NCBI GenBank assembly: GCA_000023405.1
Contig: CP001643.1
Coordinates: 3,100,001-3,164,000, forward strand
Reading direction: 5' to 3'
From: Brachybacterium faecium DSM 4810
GTDB lineage: Bacteria > Actinomycetota > Actinomycetes > Actinomycetales > Dermabacteraceae
Length of the DNA stretch: 64,000 nucleotides
Part shown: positions 55,103 through 61,410 of the stretch, piece after piece
Layout: each line of letters starts with the position of its first letter
Numbering within the stretch: the stretch's first letter is position 1
Program-made: the position numbers and the translations under genes
The notes under the pieces: model-generated
What the model was told of the DNA's origin: nothing
The model's database searches: none
What the model saw: the letters and a program-made list of their open reading frames with translations, nothing else

Positions 55103-55125
55103 CGCGGGGGCTCCTGACAGCGAAC

Positions 55126-55183
55126 CATACTTTTCAACGCTCTAAAGTATGATCATAGGTCCTGGGGAGGCTCTTCCATACTT
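55126..55183. promoter_or_regulatory. CATACTTT inverted repeat and third half-site
   Basis: CATACTTT (55126-55133) and AAAGTATG (55144-55151) are exact reverse complements separated by ten bases, starting 24 bases upstream of the AlbA_2-type gene. A third half-site CATACTT lies at 55177-55183. The patch is AT-rich in a GC-rich setting and probably overlaps the promoter. Confidence 0.65.
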
Positions 55184-55207
55184 CTCTAAGCCCTGACGCA
55201 TCGGATC

Positions 55208-55255
55208 GGTCAGCGTGGGGTGCATCTCACCCACGCCCACTGCCCCGTGCTGACC
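55208..55255 (-). terminator. Nested hairpin after the 98-aa gene
   Basis: GGTCAGC and GCTGACC form a seven-pair outer stem, and GCGTGGG with CCCACGC can form an alternative inner stem sharing two bases. It starts about 30 bases past the stop of the small minus-strand gene. No T-run is present. Confidence 0.4.
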
Positions 55256-55285
55256 GTGCGGGCTCGGTGAGATCCCTGCGGGAGG

Positions 55286-55582
55286 TCATGCCGCGGAGCT
55301 GCCGTCGTCGACCAGAGCGAGGGCGGCCTTCAGAGCGTCGACGGGAAAGGGCCCCACCGTCACCTCTTCGCCCTCCGTGGTGCACGTGAGCCACGCGGTG
55401 CCGAGGAGAGTGGTGAGCGTGAGGCCGTCACCGTCGGGATCGGAGAGCTCCGCGGCGCGGAGCGGCGGTGCATGCTCTGCCGAGACCACGCTGCGGAGGT
55501 CCCCGGCATCATGCCGCGAGCCGAGCAGAGGCCCAGCGCGTCGCGGCGAGCGTTCGAGAGCGAGCTCGGGTCGAGGCGTCAT
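55286..55582 (-). CDS. Hypothetical small protein (98 aa)
   Basis: No family is recognised. The N-terminal 45 residues are polar and Arg-rich. The second half has a beta-like pattern, GLTLTTLLGTAWLTCTTEGE, followed by a helix DALKAALALV. GGGAG lies five bases before the ATG. There is no signal peptide or partner gene. Third-position GC and a following hairpin support a real gene, with moderate certainty. Confidence 0.55.
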   Translation of the reverse strand: MTPRPELALERSPRRAGPLLGSRHDAGDLRSVVSAEHAPPLRAAELSDPDGDGLTLTTLLGTAWLTCTTEGEEVTVGPFPVDALKAALALVDDGSSAA

Positions 55583-55861
55583 GAGTCTCCCTTCGCGGAG
55601 TGGGTGCGGCGCCGCTCAGGGCGCATCGAGGGGCGGCCCCCCTGACGGGCAGCGGAGTCCCCCTCCCACTGTGCAGGGCACCGGGTGAGCGCGGAGGCCG
55701 AGCACGGAGGAAACCACCCCGCGCCACCCCGCACCCCGCGCTCACCCACCCCTCGGGGTAGCCACACCCCGCCTGAGGCCGGTCGCCGAGTGCACTGCAT
55801 GTGCAGCTGCAGACCCGAGCCTCTCAACGGCCCTCCTCATGACCGTGATCGGTCGGGACTC
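55583..55861. other. C-rich intergenic region downstream of nrdF
   Basis: The plus strand has CACCCCGC-type runs and no supported gene. No clear terminator for nrdF can be drawn. Confidence 0.4.
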
Positions 55862-56887
55862 TCAGAAGTCCCAGTCGTCATCGCTGGTGTGCTCGGCCTT
55901 GCCGATGACGTACGAGGAGCCGGAGCCGCTGAAGAAATCGTGGTTCTCGTCAGAGCCCGGCGCGAGAGCGGCGAGGATCTCGGGGCTCACCACCGTCTCG
56001 TGGGCCTCGAAACGCGCCGGGTATCCGAGGTTCATCAACGCCTTGTTCGCGTTGTAGCGGACGAACCCTGCGACGTCGTCCATGAGCCCGAGCGGCTCGT
56101 ACAGCTCCCCGGAGTACTCCAGCTCGAGGGCGTAGAGCTCCTCCAGCAGGGCGACGGTGAACTCCCGCATCTCCTCCTGTTTGTCGGCGGTGGCGGCGGC
56201 GAGCCCCCGCTGGTACTTGTATCCGGAGTAGTAGCCGTGCACGGCCTTGTCCCGCAGGATCAGGCGGATCATGTCCGCGGTGTTCGTGAGGGTCGCGCGC
56301 ACGGAGAAGTGCAGCGGAAGGTAGAAGCCCGCGTAGAGCAGCAGCGAGGAGAGCAGGGTCGAGGAGACCTTCCGCTTCAGCGGGTCCGCGCCGTAGTAGT
56401 GCTGGAGGACCTTCTTGCAGCGCTCCTGCAGCAGGTCGTTGTTCACAGCCCATCGGTAGGCGCTGTCGATCTCCGGCGTGCTGGTCAGGGTCGAGAAGAC
56501 CGACGAGTACGAGCGCGCGTGCACGGACTGCATGAAAGCGATGTTCGTGTAGACGGCTTCCTCGTGCTCGGTGCGGGCGTCCTGGATCTGACAGATCTCT
56601 CCGACGGTGGCCTGCACCGTGTCCAGCATCGTCAGGCCGGTGAAGACCCGCATCGTGAGCGTGCGGTCCTGCTCGGGGAGCCGCTGCCACGCCTGGAGAT
56701 CATTGGACAGCGGCACCTTCTCCGGCAGCCAGAAGTTCGCGGTCAGACGGTTCCAGACCTCGAGGTCCTTCTCGTCCTGCACTCGGTTCCAGTTGATCGG
56801 GCGGAGCTTCCGTGCGGGGTCGTGCCGGTATGTCGGCGGCGTCACGGCGTCGTCCACGGAGGTGCGGGTGGTCGTGCGGTCGGTCAT
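55862..56887 (-). CDS. nrdF: Class Ib ribonucleotide reductase beta subunit
   Basis: This 341-residue R2-type subunit houses the tyrosyl radical that starts ribonucleotide reduction. NFWLPEKVPLSNDLQAW precedes the first metal-ligand region. EEAVYTNIAFMQSVHARSYS carries the Glu and His ligands (His123), and Tyr127 is four residues after that His, the expected radical site. Later FYLPLHFSVRATLTNTADMI has further ligands, and the tail has the charged residues that dock NrdE. It lies 25 bases after nrdI, which supplies the oxidant for a dimanganese cofactor. Unusually, nrdE is absent between or beside them, so the alpha subunit must be encoded elsewhere. Confidence 0.96.
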   Translation of the reverse strand: MTDRTTTRTSVDDAVTPPTYRHDPARKLRPINWNRVQDEKDLEVWNRLTANFWLPEKVPLSNDLQAWQRLPEQDRTLTMRVFTGLTMLDTVQATVGEICQIQDARTEHEEAVYTNIAFMQSVHARSYSSVFSTLTSTPEIDSAYRWAVNNDLLQERCKKVLQHYYGADPLKRKVSSTLLSSLLLYAGFYLPLHFSVRATLTNTADMIRLILRDKAVHGYYSGYKYQRGLAAATADKQEEMREFTVALLEELYALELEYSGELYEPLGLMDDVAGFVRYNANKALMNLGYPARFEAHETVVSPEILAALAPGSDENHDFFSGSGSSYVIGKAEHTSDDDWDF

Positions 56888-56912
56888 GGCAATCCTTCGG
56901 GACAGGGGTGGA

Positions 56913-57422
56913 TCAGGCGGACACGGGATGGGCGGAGGCCTCGGGCACGTCGCGGCCGGTGCCCGCCCAGAAGCGGGCGAGGCCTTCCTCGACGCGGTGG
57001 ACGTCGGCAGGGGTGCCGAGCAGTTCGAAGCGATAGAGCACGGGGACCCGGCACTTCGCGGAGACCACCGGCCCCGCGAGGCAGTAGTCCTCCCCGAAGT
57101 TGGTGTTCCCTGCGGCGATCACGCCGCGCAGGAGCTGACGGTTGTCCGGGTCGTTCAGGAAGGTGATGACCTGCTTCGGGACGGCCCCGGAGCGGCGACC
57201 GCTGCCATAGGTCGGCACGACGAGCACGAAGGGCCGGGTCGCGCGCAGCGTGCCCTCGAGCCGAGGGCGCAGCGGGATCTGCGCCGCAGGGCGGTCCAGC
57301 TTCTCGACGAAGCGCCGGGTGTTGCCCGAGACGCTCGAGAAGTACACGAGGTCCGCCTCGGCAGGAGCGGCCCTCACCCTCGGCGGGCTCTGCCGCTCGA
57401 TCTCAGCACCCCAGGTCGTCAT
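56913..57422 (-). CDS. nrdI: Flavodoxin-like NrdI protein
   Basis: This 169-residue flavodoxin-fold protein gives oxidant to NrdF for Mn-tyrosyl radical formation. The FMN site is seen in [18 protein letters not shown] and [18 protein letters not shown], with the FMN-contact loop [15 protein letters not shown] near residue 105. ATG 57422 follows GGAG. It leads a two-gene nrdI-nrdF unit. Two NrdR-like boxes 31 bases apart lie just upstream, so repression by NrdR with (d)ATP is expected. Confidence 0.94.
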   Translation of the reverse strand: MTTWGAEIERQSPPRVRAAPAEADLVYFSSVSGNTRRFVEKLDRPAAQIPLRPRLEGTLRATRPFVLVVPTYGSGRRSGAVPKQVITFLNDPDNRQLLRGVIAAGNTNFGEDYCLAGPVVSAKCRVPVLYRFELLGTPADVHRVEEGLARFWAGTGRDVPEASAHPVSA

Positions 57423-57448
57423 GATGCTCCACCAGCCTTCCCACTCAC

Positions 57449-57495
57449 CCACTACATGTTGTGCCACCACCTGGCGGTGGCAGCACATCTAGTAG
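57449..57495 (-). promoter_or_regulatory. Pair of NrdR-like boxes
   Basis: Read on the minus strand, 57449-57464 gives GCACAACATGTAGTGG, which matches 11 of 16 positions of an ACACTATATATAGTGT-like consensus. A weaker second copy (GCAGCACATCTAGTAG on the plus strand) spans 57480-57495. The 31-base offset, three helical turns, is the spacing known for NrdR box pairs. They end about 27 bases before the nrdI start. Confidence 0.7.
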
Positions 57496-57665
57496 TAGCA
57501 CGAAATCTCGCAGAAGTTCGGTAGCGGGTACTCACAAGTTCGGCGCGTCGAATATCAGGGGCTCCATCGCTGCGCGGCTACCCGGCGCTGGAGCTCCCGA
57601 CCGCCTCCCTCTTCAGCGCACCCATCGCCGCGACCCAGCACCTCCGGCTCCGCCCGCGCTGTCCA

Positions 57666-57691
57666 CCCACGCTTTCCGCCCACGCTTTCCG
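57666..57691. repeat. Two tandem copies of a 13-bp unit
   Basis: CCCACGCTTTCCG occurs twice head to tail in the gap between nrdI and the CsoR-family gene. The rest of that gap (about 57500-57727) shows nothing supportable. Confidence 0.75.
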
Positions 57692-57727
57692 CCGACTGCG
57701 CGCGCGACGCACTGAGCGTCCCGCCGT

Positions 57728-58195
57728 TCAGACGGTTGCGCATCCGCAATCGTGCGAACGGCGAACACCATCACCGCTGCGACAGCCCTCCTGGGCGCCC
57801 CTGCAGTCAGCCTGCCCGCCCCCGAAACGTGGTGCCGCGCCGGGCAACGGGGCCACGAGTCGCGCAGTCTCGCCGGCGCACACCAGCCGGTCCACGCCGC
57901 GCGGCAGCCTCGCTCCGGCCGGCGTGAGGAACAGCTTCTCGAGGTCCTCGCGGTCCATAGCGCCGCCCTCGTCGCAGAGGCACTTCTCCATCCCGGTGGC
58001 GATGATCGCGAAGCCGGCGCGGTCCAGCGCCTTGGAGACAGCGGAGAGCCGGATGACCACGTCCCTGCAGTCGCTGCACTGCTCGAGCATGCAGGTCATC
58101 CCCGCAGGCTGCCCCTGTGCACGCTTGAGTCTGTTGACGACCGGGCCCACACTGGCACCATCGAGCTGGTCACCCCGTACGCTCGGTCCGTCCAC
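57728..58195 (-). CDS. CsoR-family (CstR-like) persulfide-responsive repressor with long C-terminal tail
   Basis: Residues about 18-92 match the CsoR/DUF156 fold: VVNRLKRAQGQPAG, CRDVVIRLSAVSKALDRAGF and AMDREDLEKLFL. The two conserved cysteines (Cys43, Cys72 from the GTG at 58195) are 29 residues apart, as in CstR and CsoR. The copper-ligand His four before the second Cys is replaced by Gly, which favours a CstR-like persulfide sensor. Usual members end near LEKLFLxLA, but this frame runs about 60 residues further into a Gly/Cys-rich tail, so a lost stop or frameshift is possible. GTG 58150 is an alternative start. It is divergent from the CstB-like gene it probably represses. Confidence 0.8.
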   Translation of the reverse strand: MDGPSVRGDQLDGASVGPVVNRLKRAQGQPAGMTCMLEQCSDCRDVVIRLSAVSKALDRAGFAIIATGMEKCLCDEGGAMDREDLEKLFLTPAGARLPRGVDRLVCAGETARLVAPLPGAAPRFGGGQADCRGAQEGCRSGDGVRRSHDCGCATV

Positions 58196-58231
58196 AGCCG
58201 ACGCAGCGCTCGTGGAGCGCCAGGAGGAATC

Positions 58232-59740
58232 GTGCTTCTCGAACGCATCTACGACGAAGACCTGTCCCAGACCAGCTACCTGATCGCCTGCCAGGCGAGC
58301 GGCGAGGCGCTCGTGGTTGATCCGCGCCGCGACATCCAGCAGTACCTCGACCTCGCCGCGCAGCACGGCCTGCGGATCACCGCGGTCACCGAGACGCACC
58401 TGCACGCCGACTTCCTCTCCGGCACCCGCGAGCTGGCCGCCGCCACCGGCGCCACCGCCTACGTGCCCGGCACCGGCGGCGAGGACTGGCAGTACGGTTT
58501 CGAGGCCGAGCGCCTGCACGACCACGACACCCTCACCCTGGGCCGCATCACCGTCACCGCCCGGCACACCCCGGGCCACACCCCCGAGCACCTGAGCTAC
58601 CTCATCACCGACGGCGCCTTCGCGGACGAGCCCGGCTACATCCTCACCGGCGACTTCGTGTTCTCCGGCGATCTGGGCCGACCGGACCTGCTCGACGAGG
58701 CCGTGGGCATGCACGACACCCGCTTCGCCGGCGCGAAGCAGCTGTTCACCTCCCTCAAGGAGGTGTTCCTCGCCCTGCCCGACCATGTGCAGGTGTTCCC
58801 CGGGCACGGCTCCGGCTCCGCATGCGGGAAGGCGATCGGTGCGCTGCCCTCCACCTCCGTGGGCTATGAGCGGCACTTCGCCTGGTGGGGCCCGTACCTG
58901 AAGAACGACGACGAGCAGGGATTCATCGACGAGCTGCTGGACGGCCAGCCCGACGCGCACGCCTACTTCGCCCGGATGAAGCGCCAGAACCAGGAGGGCC
59001 CCGCCCTGCTCGGCGAGCGCACCCCGCCGCGCGAGGTGGGCGCCGAGGAACTCTCCCGCGGCCTCGAACAGGGCACCATCGCACTCGTGGACACCCGCCC
59101 GGTGGCTCAGGTGCACGCCGGCACCGTGCCCGGGGCGCTGAACATCCCCGTGCTCGGCAAGGCCGCCAGCCACATCGCCTGGGCCTTCGACCCGGACACC
59201 GACGACGCCGAGCTCGTGGTCCTCGCGGAGGACGCCGCGACGGCCGCCGAGTACGGCGATCACTTCGTGCGCGTGGGCGTGGACGCCCTGACCGGCTTTG
59301 TGCCCTCGCTGGAGGGTCTGCCGCAGACGGTGCCGCCGGTGATCTCCCCCGCCGAGCTGGAGCGGCAGCGCAGCGAGGGGACGGTGCCGCGGCTGCTGGA
59401 TGTGCGCACCCGCACCGAGCACGCCGCCGGCACCATCCCCGGCGCGCAGCAGCTCTCCGCCGGGAAGGTGCTGTTCCACCAGGGCGAGCTGCCCGCCGAA
59501 GGCGAGGGCCCGCTGGTGACCTTCTGCCAGTCCGGGCTGCGCAACACCGTCGCCGCCTCCGCCCTGCGCCGCGCCGGCCACGACGTGGTCGAGCTGGACG
59601 GCAGCTACGCCGCCTGGGCACAGTGGGACGCCGCGCAGCCCGACCACGGCGCGCAGCCCGGGACCGCCGACCAGGGCGGCACGCAGCATCCCGACCGGAG
59701 CGCGCAGCCCGGGACCACCGACGATGAGAGGACCGCCTGA
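58232..59740 (+). CDS. CstB-like persulfide dioxygenase-rhodanese fusion
   Basis: This 502-residue cytoplasmic protein has a metallo-beta-lactamase-fold persulfide dioxygenase (about residues 1-250): TETHLHADFLSGTRELA with the HxHxD iron site, PGHTPEHLSYL and FPGHGSGSACGKAIG. A cysteine-less rhodanese-like domain (about 270-365) and an active rhodanese domain (about 375-470) with CQSGLRN follow. This three-part order is that of CstB, which turns low-molecular-weight persulfides to thiosulfate and removes excess sulfide. AGGAGG precedes the GTG. The tail (about 473-502) is Gly/Gln-rich. Divergence from the CstR-like gene supports sulfide-stress control. Confidence 0.9.
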   Translation: MLLERIYDEDLSQTSYLIACQASGEALVVDPRRDIQQYLDLAAQHGLRITAVTETHLHADFLSGTRELAAATGATAYVPGTGGEDWQYGFEAERLHDHDTLTLGRITVTARHTPGHTPEHLSYLITDGAFADEPGYILTGDFVFSGDLGRPDLLDEAVGMHDTRFAGAKQLFTSLKEVFLALPDHVQVFPGHGSGSACGKAIGALPSTSVGYERHFAWWGPYLKNDDEQGFIDELLDGQPDAHAYFARMKRQNQEGPALLGERTPPREVGAEELSRGLEQGTIALVDTRPVAQVHAGTVPGALNIPVLGKAASHIAWAFDPDTDDAELVVLAEDAATAAEYGDHFVRVGVDALTGFVPSLEGLPQTVPPVISPAELERQRSEGTVPRLLDVRTRTEHAAGTIPGAQQLSAGKVLFHQGELPAEGEGPLVTFCQSGLRNTVAASALRRAGHDVVELDGSYAAWAQWDAAQPDHGAQPGTADQGGTQHPDRSAQPGTTDDERTA

Positions 59741-59741
59741 G

Positions 59742-59906
59742 ATGTGCCGACCTGTCCCCTGCCGCACCTGCGGCAAGACCACCTGGGCCGGCTGCGGCGA
59801 GCACATCGAGCAGGCCCTGGCCGGCGTGCCTGCCGCGCAGCGCTGCCCCGGCCACGCCGAGGTCGCCCCGACGAAGGGCTTCTTCGCCCGACTGCTGGGC
59901 CGCTGA
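59742..59906 (+). CDS. Small CxxC zinc-ribbon-like protein (54 aa)
   Basis: The product starts MCRPVPCRTCGKTTWAGCGE and has further Cys and His residues (CPGH near 35), fitting one structural zinc site, then ends in a basic FFARLLGR helix. The ATG is two bases after the CstB-like stop with AGAGGA upstream, so it is co-transcribed. Similar short CRTCGKTTWAGCG-type proteins are common in actinobacteria but have no known function. Linkage suggests, without proof, a redox or sulfur role. Confidence 0.75.
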   Translation: MCRPVPCRTCGKTTWAGCGEHIEQALAGVPAAQRCPGHAEVAPTKGFFARLLGR

Positions 59907-59909
59907 ACC

Positions 59910-59976
59910 AACTTCTTGCCGCCTGCGTGACCTCAACGCTCATAGCGCGTCAGATCCACGCATACGACAAGAAGTT
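59910..59976. repeat. 67-bp palindromic element, copy 1
   Basis: The ends are AACTTCTTG and CAAGAAGTT, exact reverse complements, and the inner arms continue as imperfect complements (TGCGTG with CACGCA, and more) around a CGCTCATAGCGCG centre. It begins four bases after the small zinc-ribbon gene. A second copy of the same length lies 0.94 kb away. A terminator-like or REP-like repeat, or a MITE relic, are all possible. Confidence 0.75.
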
Positions 59977-60038
59977 CGTCGCGCCGGAGCGTACAAGCGG
60001 GAGAGGACGGGCTGATGTACCCGCCGAAGGAGTCCACC

Positions 60039-60491
60039 GTGCCCGTTGTGAGCATTCGGCCGTCGATCGGAGCTGCGGAGTATCCGACGCTCGCTGCAAT
60101 CTGGCGTGGAGCCGTGGATGCGACCCACACCTTCCTGGCAGACGCGGATCGGGACGCGATCGAGGCCACGCTGCAGTCTGACTACTTCCCGGCGGTCACC
60201 CTCTCGGTCGCGGAGTGCGACGGTCAACCGGCTGGGTTCTCGGGCGTGCTCGACGGCGCGCTGGAGATGCTGTTCGTCGATGCGATGCACCGTGGCCGTG
60301 GAATCGGCACGGCCCTTCTGGCCCATGCGATCAGGGACCACGGTGTCACCACCGTCGATGTCAACGAGCAGAACGTCTCGGCTGTGGGCTTTTACGCTCA
60401 CCGGGGGTTCGAGGTCATCGGTCGCAGCGAGACCGATGAGGCCTGTCGGCCGTACCCCTTGCTCCACTTGAGGCTCGGCGCGCCGTCCTGA
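60039..60491 (+). CDS. GNAT-family N-acetyltransferase
   Basis: This 150-residue single-domain acetyltransferase begins with VSIRPSIGAAEYPTLAAIWR, has FLADADRDAI, and carries the acetyl-CoA loop MHRGRGIGTALLAHAI (RxxGxG form) near residue 93, then NVSAVGFYAHRGFEVIGRS. GTG 60039 follows AAGGAG by six bases; an in-frame ATG at 60015 has no site. The acceptor is unknown. It lies between the two copies of the 67-bp palindromic element, so the block may have moved as a unit. Confidence 0.86.
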   Translation: MPVVSIRPSIGAAEYPTLAAIWRGAVDATHTFLADADRDAIEATLQSDYFPAVTLSVAECDGQPAGFSGVLDGALEMLFVDAMHRGRGIGTALLAHAIRDHGVTTVDVNEQNVSAVGFYAHRGFEVIGRSETDEACRPYPLLHLRLGAPS

Positions 60492-60848
60492 AGCTCCGAC
60501 CGACGTCGTTCGGGCCGCGACGAGCGTGCCTCGCCGAGCTGGCGGGCCGTCGGCGCGTCGGGACGGACGGAGTGGCTGCCCGATCGACCGACGGGGCCAG
60601 CCGGAACGGGCGGAACAGCGGTGGTGCGAGGCTCCTGAACACACCAGGAACGTCCCTCAGGACGAGCTCGACACGTGGCGCGAGCTGCTCGAGGAGCCCG
60701 ATGCGGACGCGCTGGAGGGGCGATACGCCACGTCGGCTCCCGCCCAGGGACGGCGTGCATGGAACTCCGAGCGATGGCCGACGGCTCTGGGCGACTGAAG
60801 ACGCCCTGCGGGCCAGCCCGGGCCCGGCCACGCCCCCGACACAGAACG
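60492..60848. other. Stretch with a possible gene remnant
   Basis: No intact gene is seen. One plus-strand frame (about 60626-60798) reads VPQDELDTWRELLEEPDADA with strong GC third-position bias and ends at a normal stop, but has no start or family. It may be the tail of a lost gene. Confidence 0.35.
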
Positions 60849-60915
60849 AACTTCCTGCTTCCTGCGTGCCCTCAACGCGCTATAGGCCTTGAGGTCACAC
60901 ATACGACAAGAAGTT
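60849..60915. repeat. 67-bp palindromic element, copy 2
   Basis: This copy has the same length and arrangement as the one at 59.9 kb: AACTTCCTG at the left, CAAGAAGTT at the right, and conserved inner words CTGCGTG, CCTCAACGC and CATACGACAAGAAGTTCG. The left arm and centre have diverged more than the right arm. Confidence 0.75.
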
Positions 60916-60929
60916 CGCTCCGCCCGGGG

Positions 60930-61010
60930 CGGCACTGGGCTGGGCGGGGTGGGGCGAGGCGGGGCGGAGCGGGGCGGGGCGGAGCGAGCAGGCAGGGCAG
61001 GCGGCGCGGG
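60930..61010. repeat. G-rich low-complexity tract
   Basis: GGGGC, GGAGC and GGGGT five-mers repeat imperfectly on the plus strand. Multiple G4/G3 runs could form a quadruplex. The tract borders the deletion scar to its right. Confidence 0.6.
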
Positions 61011-61020
61011 ACGCAGAAGT

Positions 61021-61213
61021 CAGGCGAACGGTTCCGGCCAGGGATTGCGCTGCGGGATCAGGGCGTGCGCATCAGCGAGATGCCCGTCCAGCTCGCGCCG
61101 GAGCCGTTCCACGACGGCGGGTTCGGCGGCGGCCAGATCGTGCTGCTCGCCGATGTCGGCCTCCAGGTCGTACAGCTCGCAGTGCTCGTCCTCGAAGAAG
61201 CGGATCGGCGATC
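61021..61213 (-). pseudogene. C-terminal fragment of a sulfatase
   Basis: On the minus strand the frame reads RFFEDEHCELYDLEADIGEQ and continues through HDLAAAEPAVVERLRRELDG to a stop at 61021. This is the tail typical of arylsulfatases (compare LVEFIDHEDGQLFDLAKDPY in the intact sulfatase nearby). Everything before it is missing: the upstream side joins directly to an MFS fragment on the other strand. Not functional. Confidence 0.75.
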
Positions 61214-61387
61214 GCCGTCGCCCTCGTCTCCGTGTTCGCGGGATCGTACTGGCCCGCCGTGATCTATCTGGTGCTGATGTGCGCGATCAGCGCCGTCTGC
61301 GTGCTGCTCGCTTCGGAGAACTCGAAGCTCGAGCTCAGCGATACCGCGGCGATCACCGGCACCTCGCGCCGCACCGCCTCCCACTGA
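61208..61387 (+). pseudogene. C-terminal fragment of an MFS transporter
   Basis: The plus-strand frame reads AIAVALVSVFAGSYWPAVIY, then LVLMCAISAVCVLLASENSK and a polar tail to a stop 23 bases before the sulfatase start. This is the last helix pair and tail of a major-facilitator protein; the N-terminal majority is absent. Together with the opposed sulfatase fragment it marks a deletion or inversion junction at a GGCGATCGCC palindrome. The lost transporter was probably the first gene of the sulfatase operon. Confidence 0.72.
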
Positions 61388-61410
61388 CCCGACCTCGGAA
61401 GGAACAGGCA

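Noticed and set aside
55583..57166. A 493-residue plus-strand frame across nrdF
   Set aside because: It is the complement shadow of nrdF and nrdI, with no motif of its own.
57752..58231. N-terminal extension of the persulfide dioxygenase by 160 residues
   Set aside because: This stretch is antisense to the CsoR-family gene, has no domain, and a good AGGAGG site precedes GTG 58232.
58196..59911. A 727-residue minus-strand frame covering the dioxygenase gene
   Set aside because: Only its last ~155 codons encode a recognisable (CsoR-family) protein; the rest is the antisense shadow of the CstB-like gene.
60675..61262. Several Arg/Gly-rich frames across the G-rich tract
   Set aside because: They come from low-complexity GGGGC repeats and lack starts with ribosome sites or family similarity.
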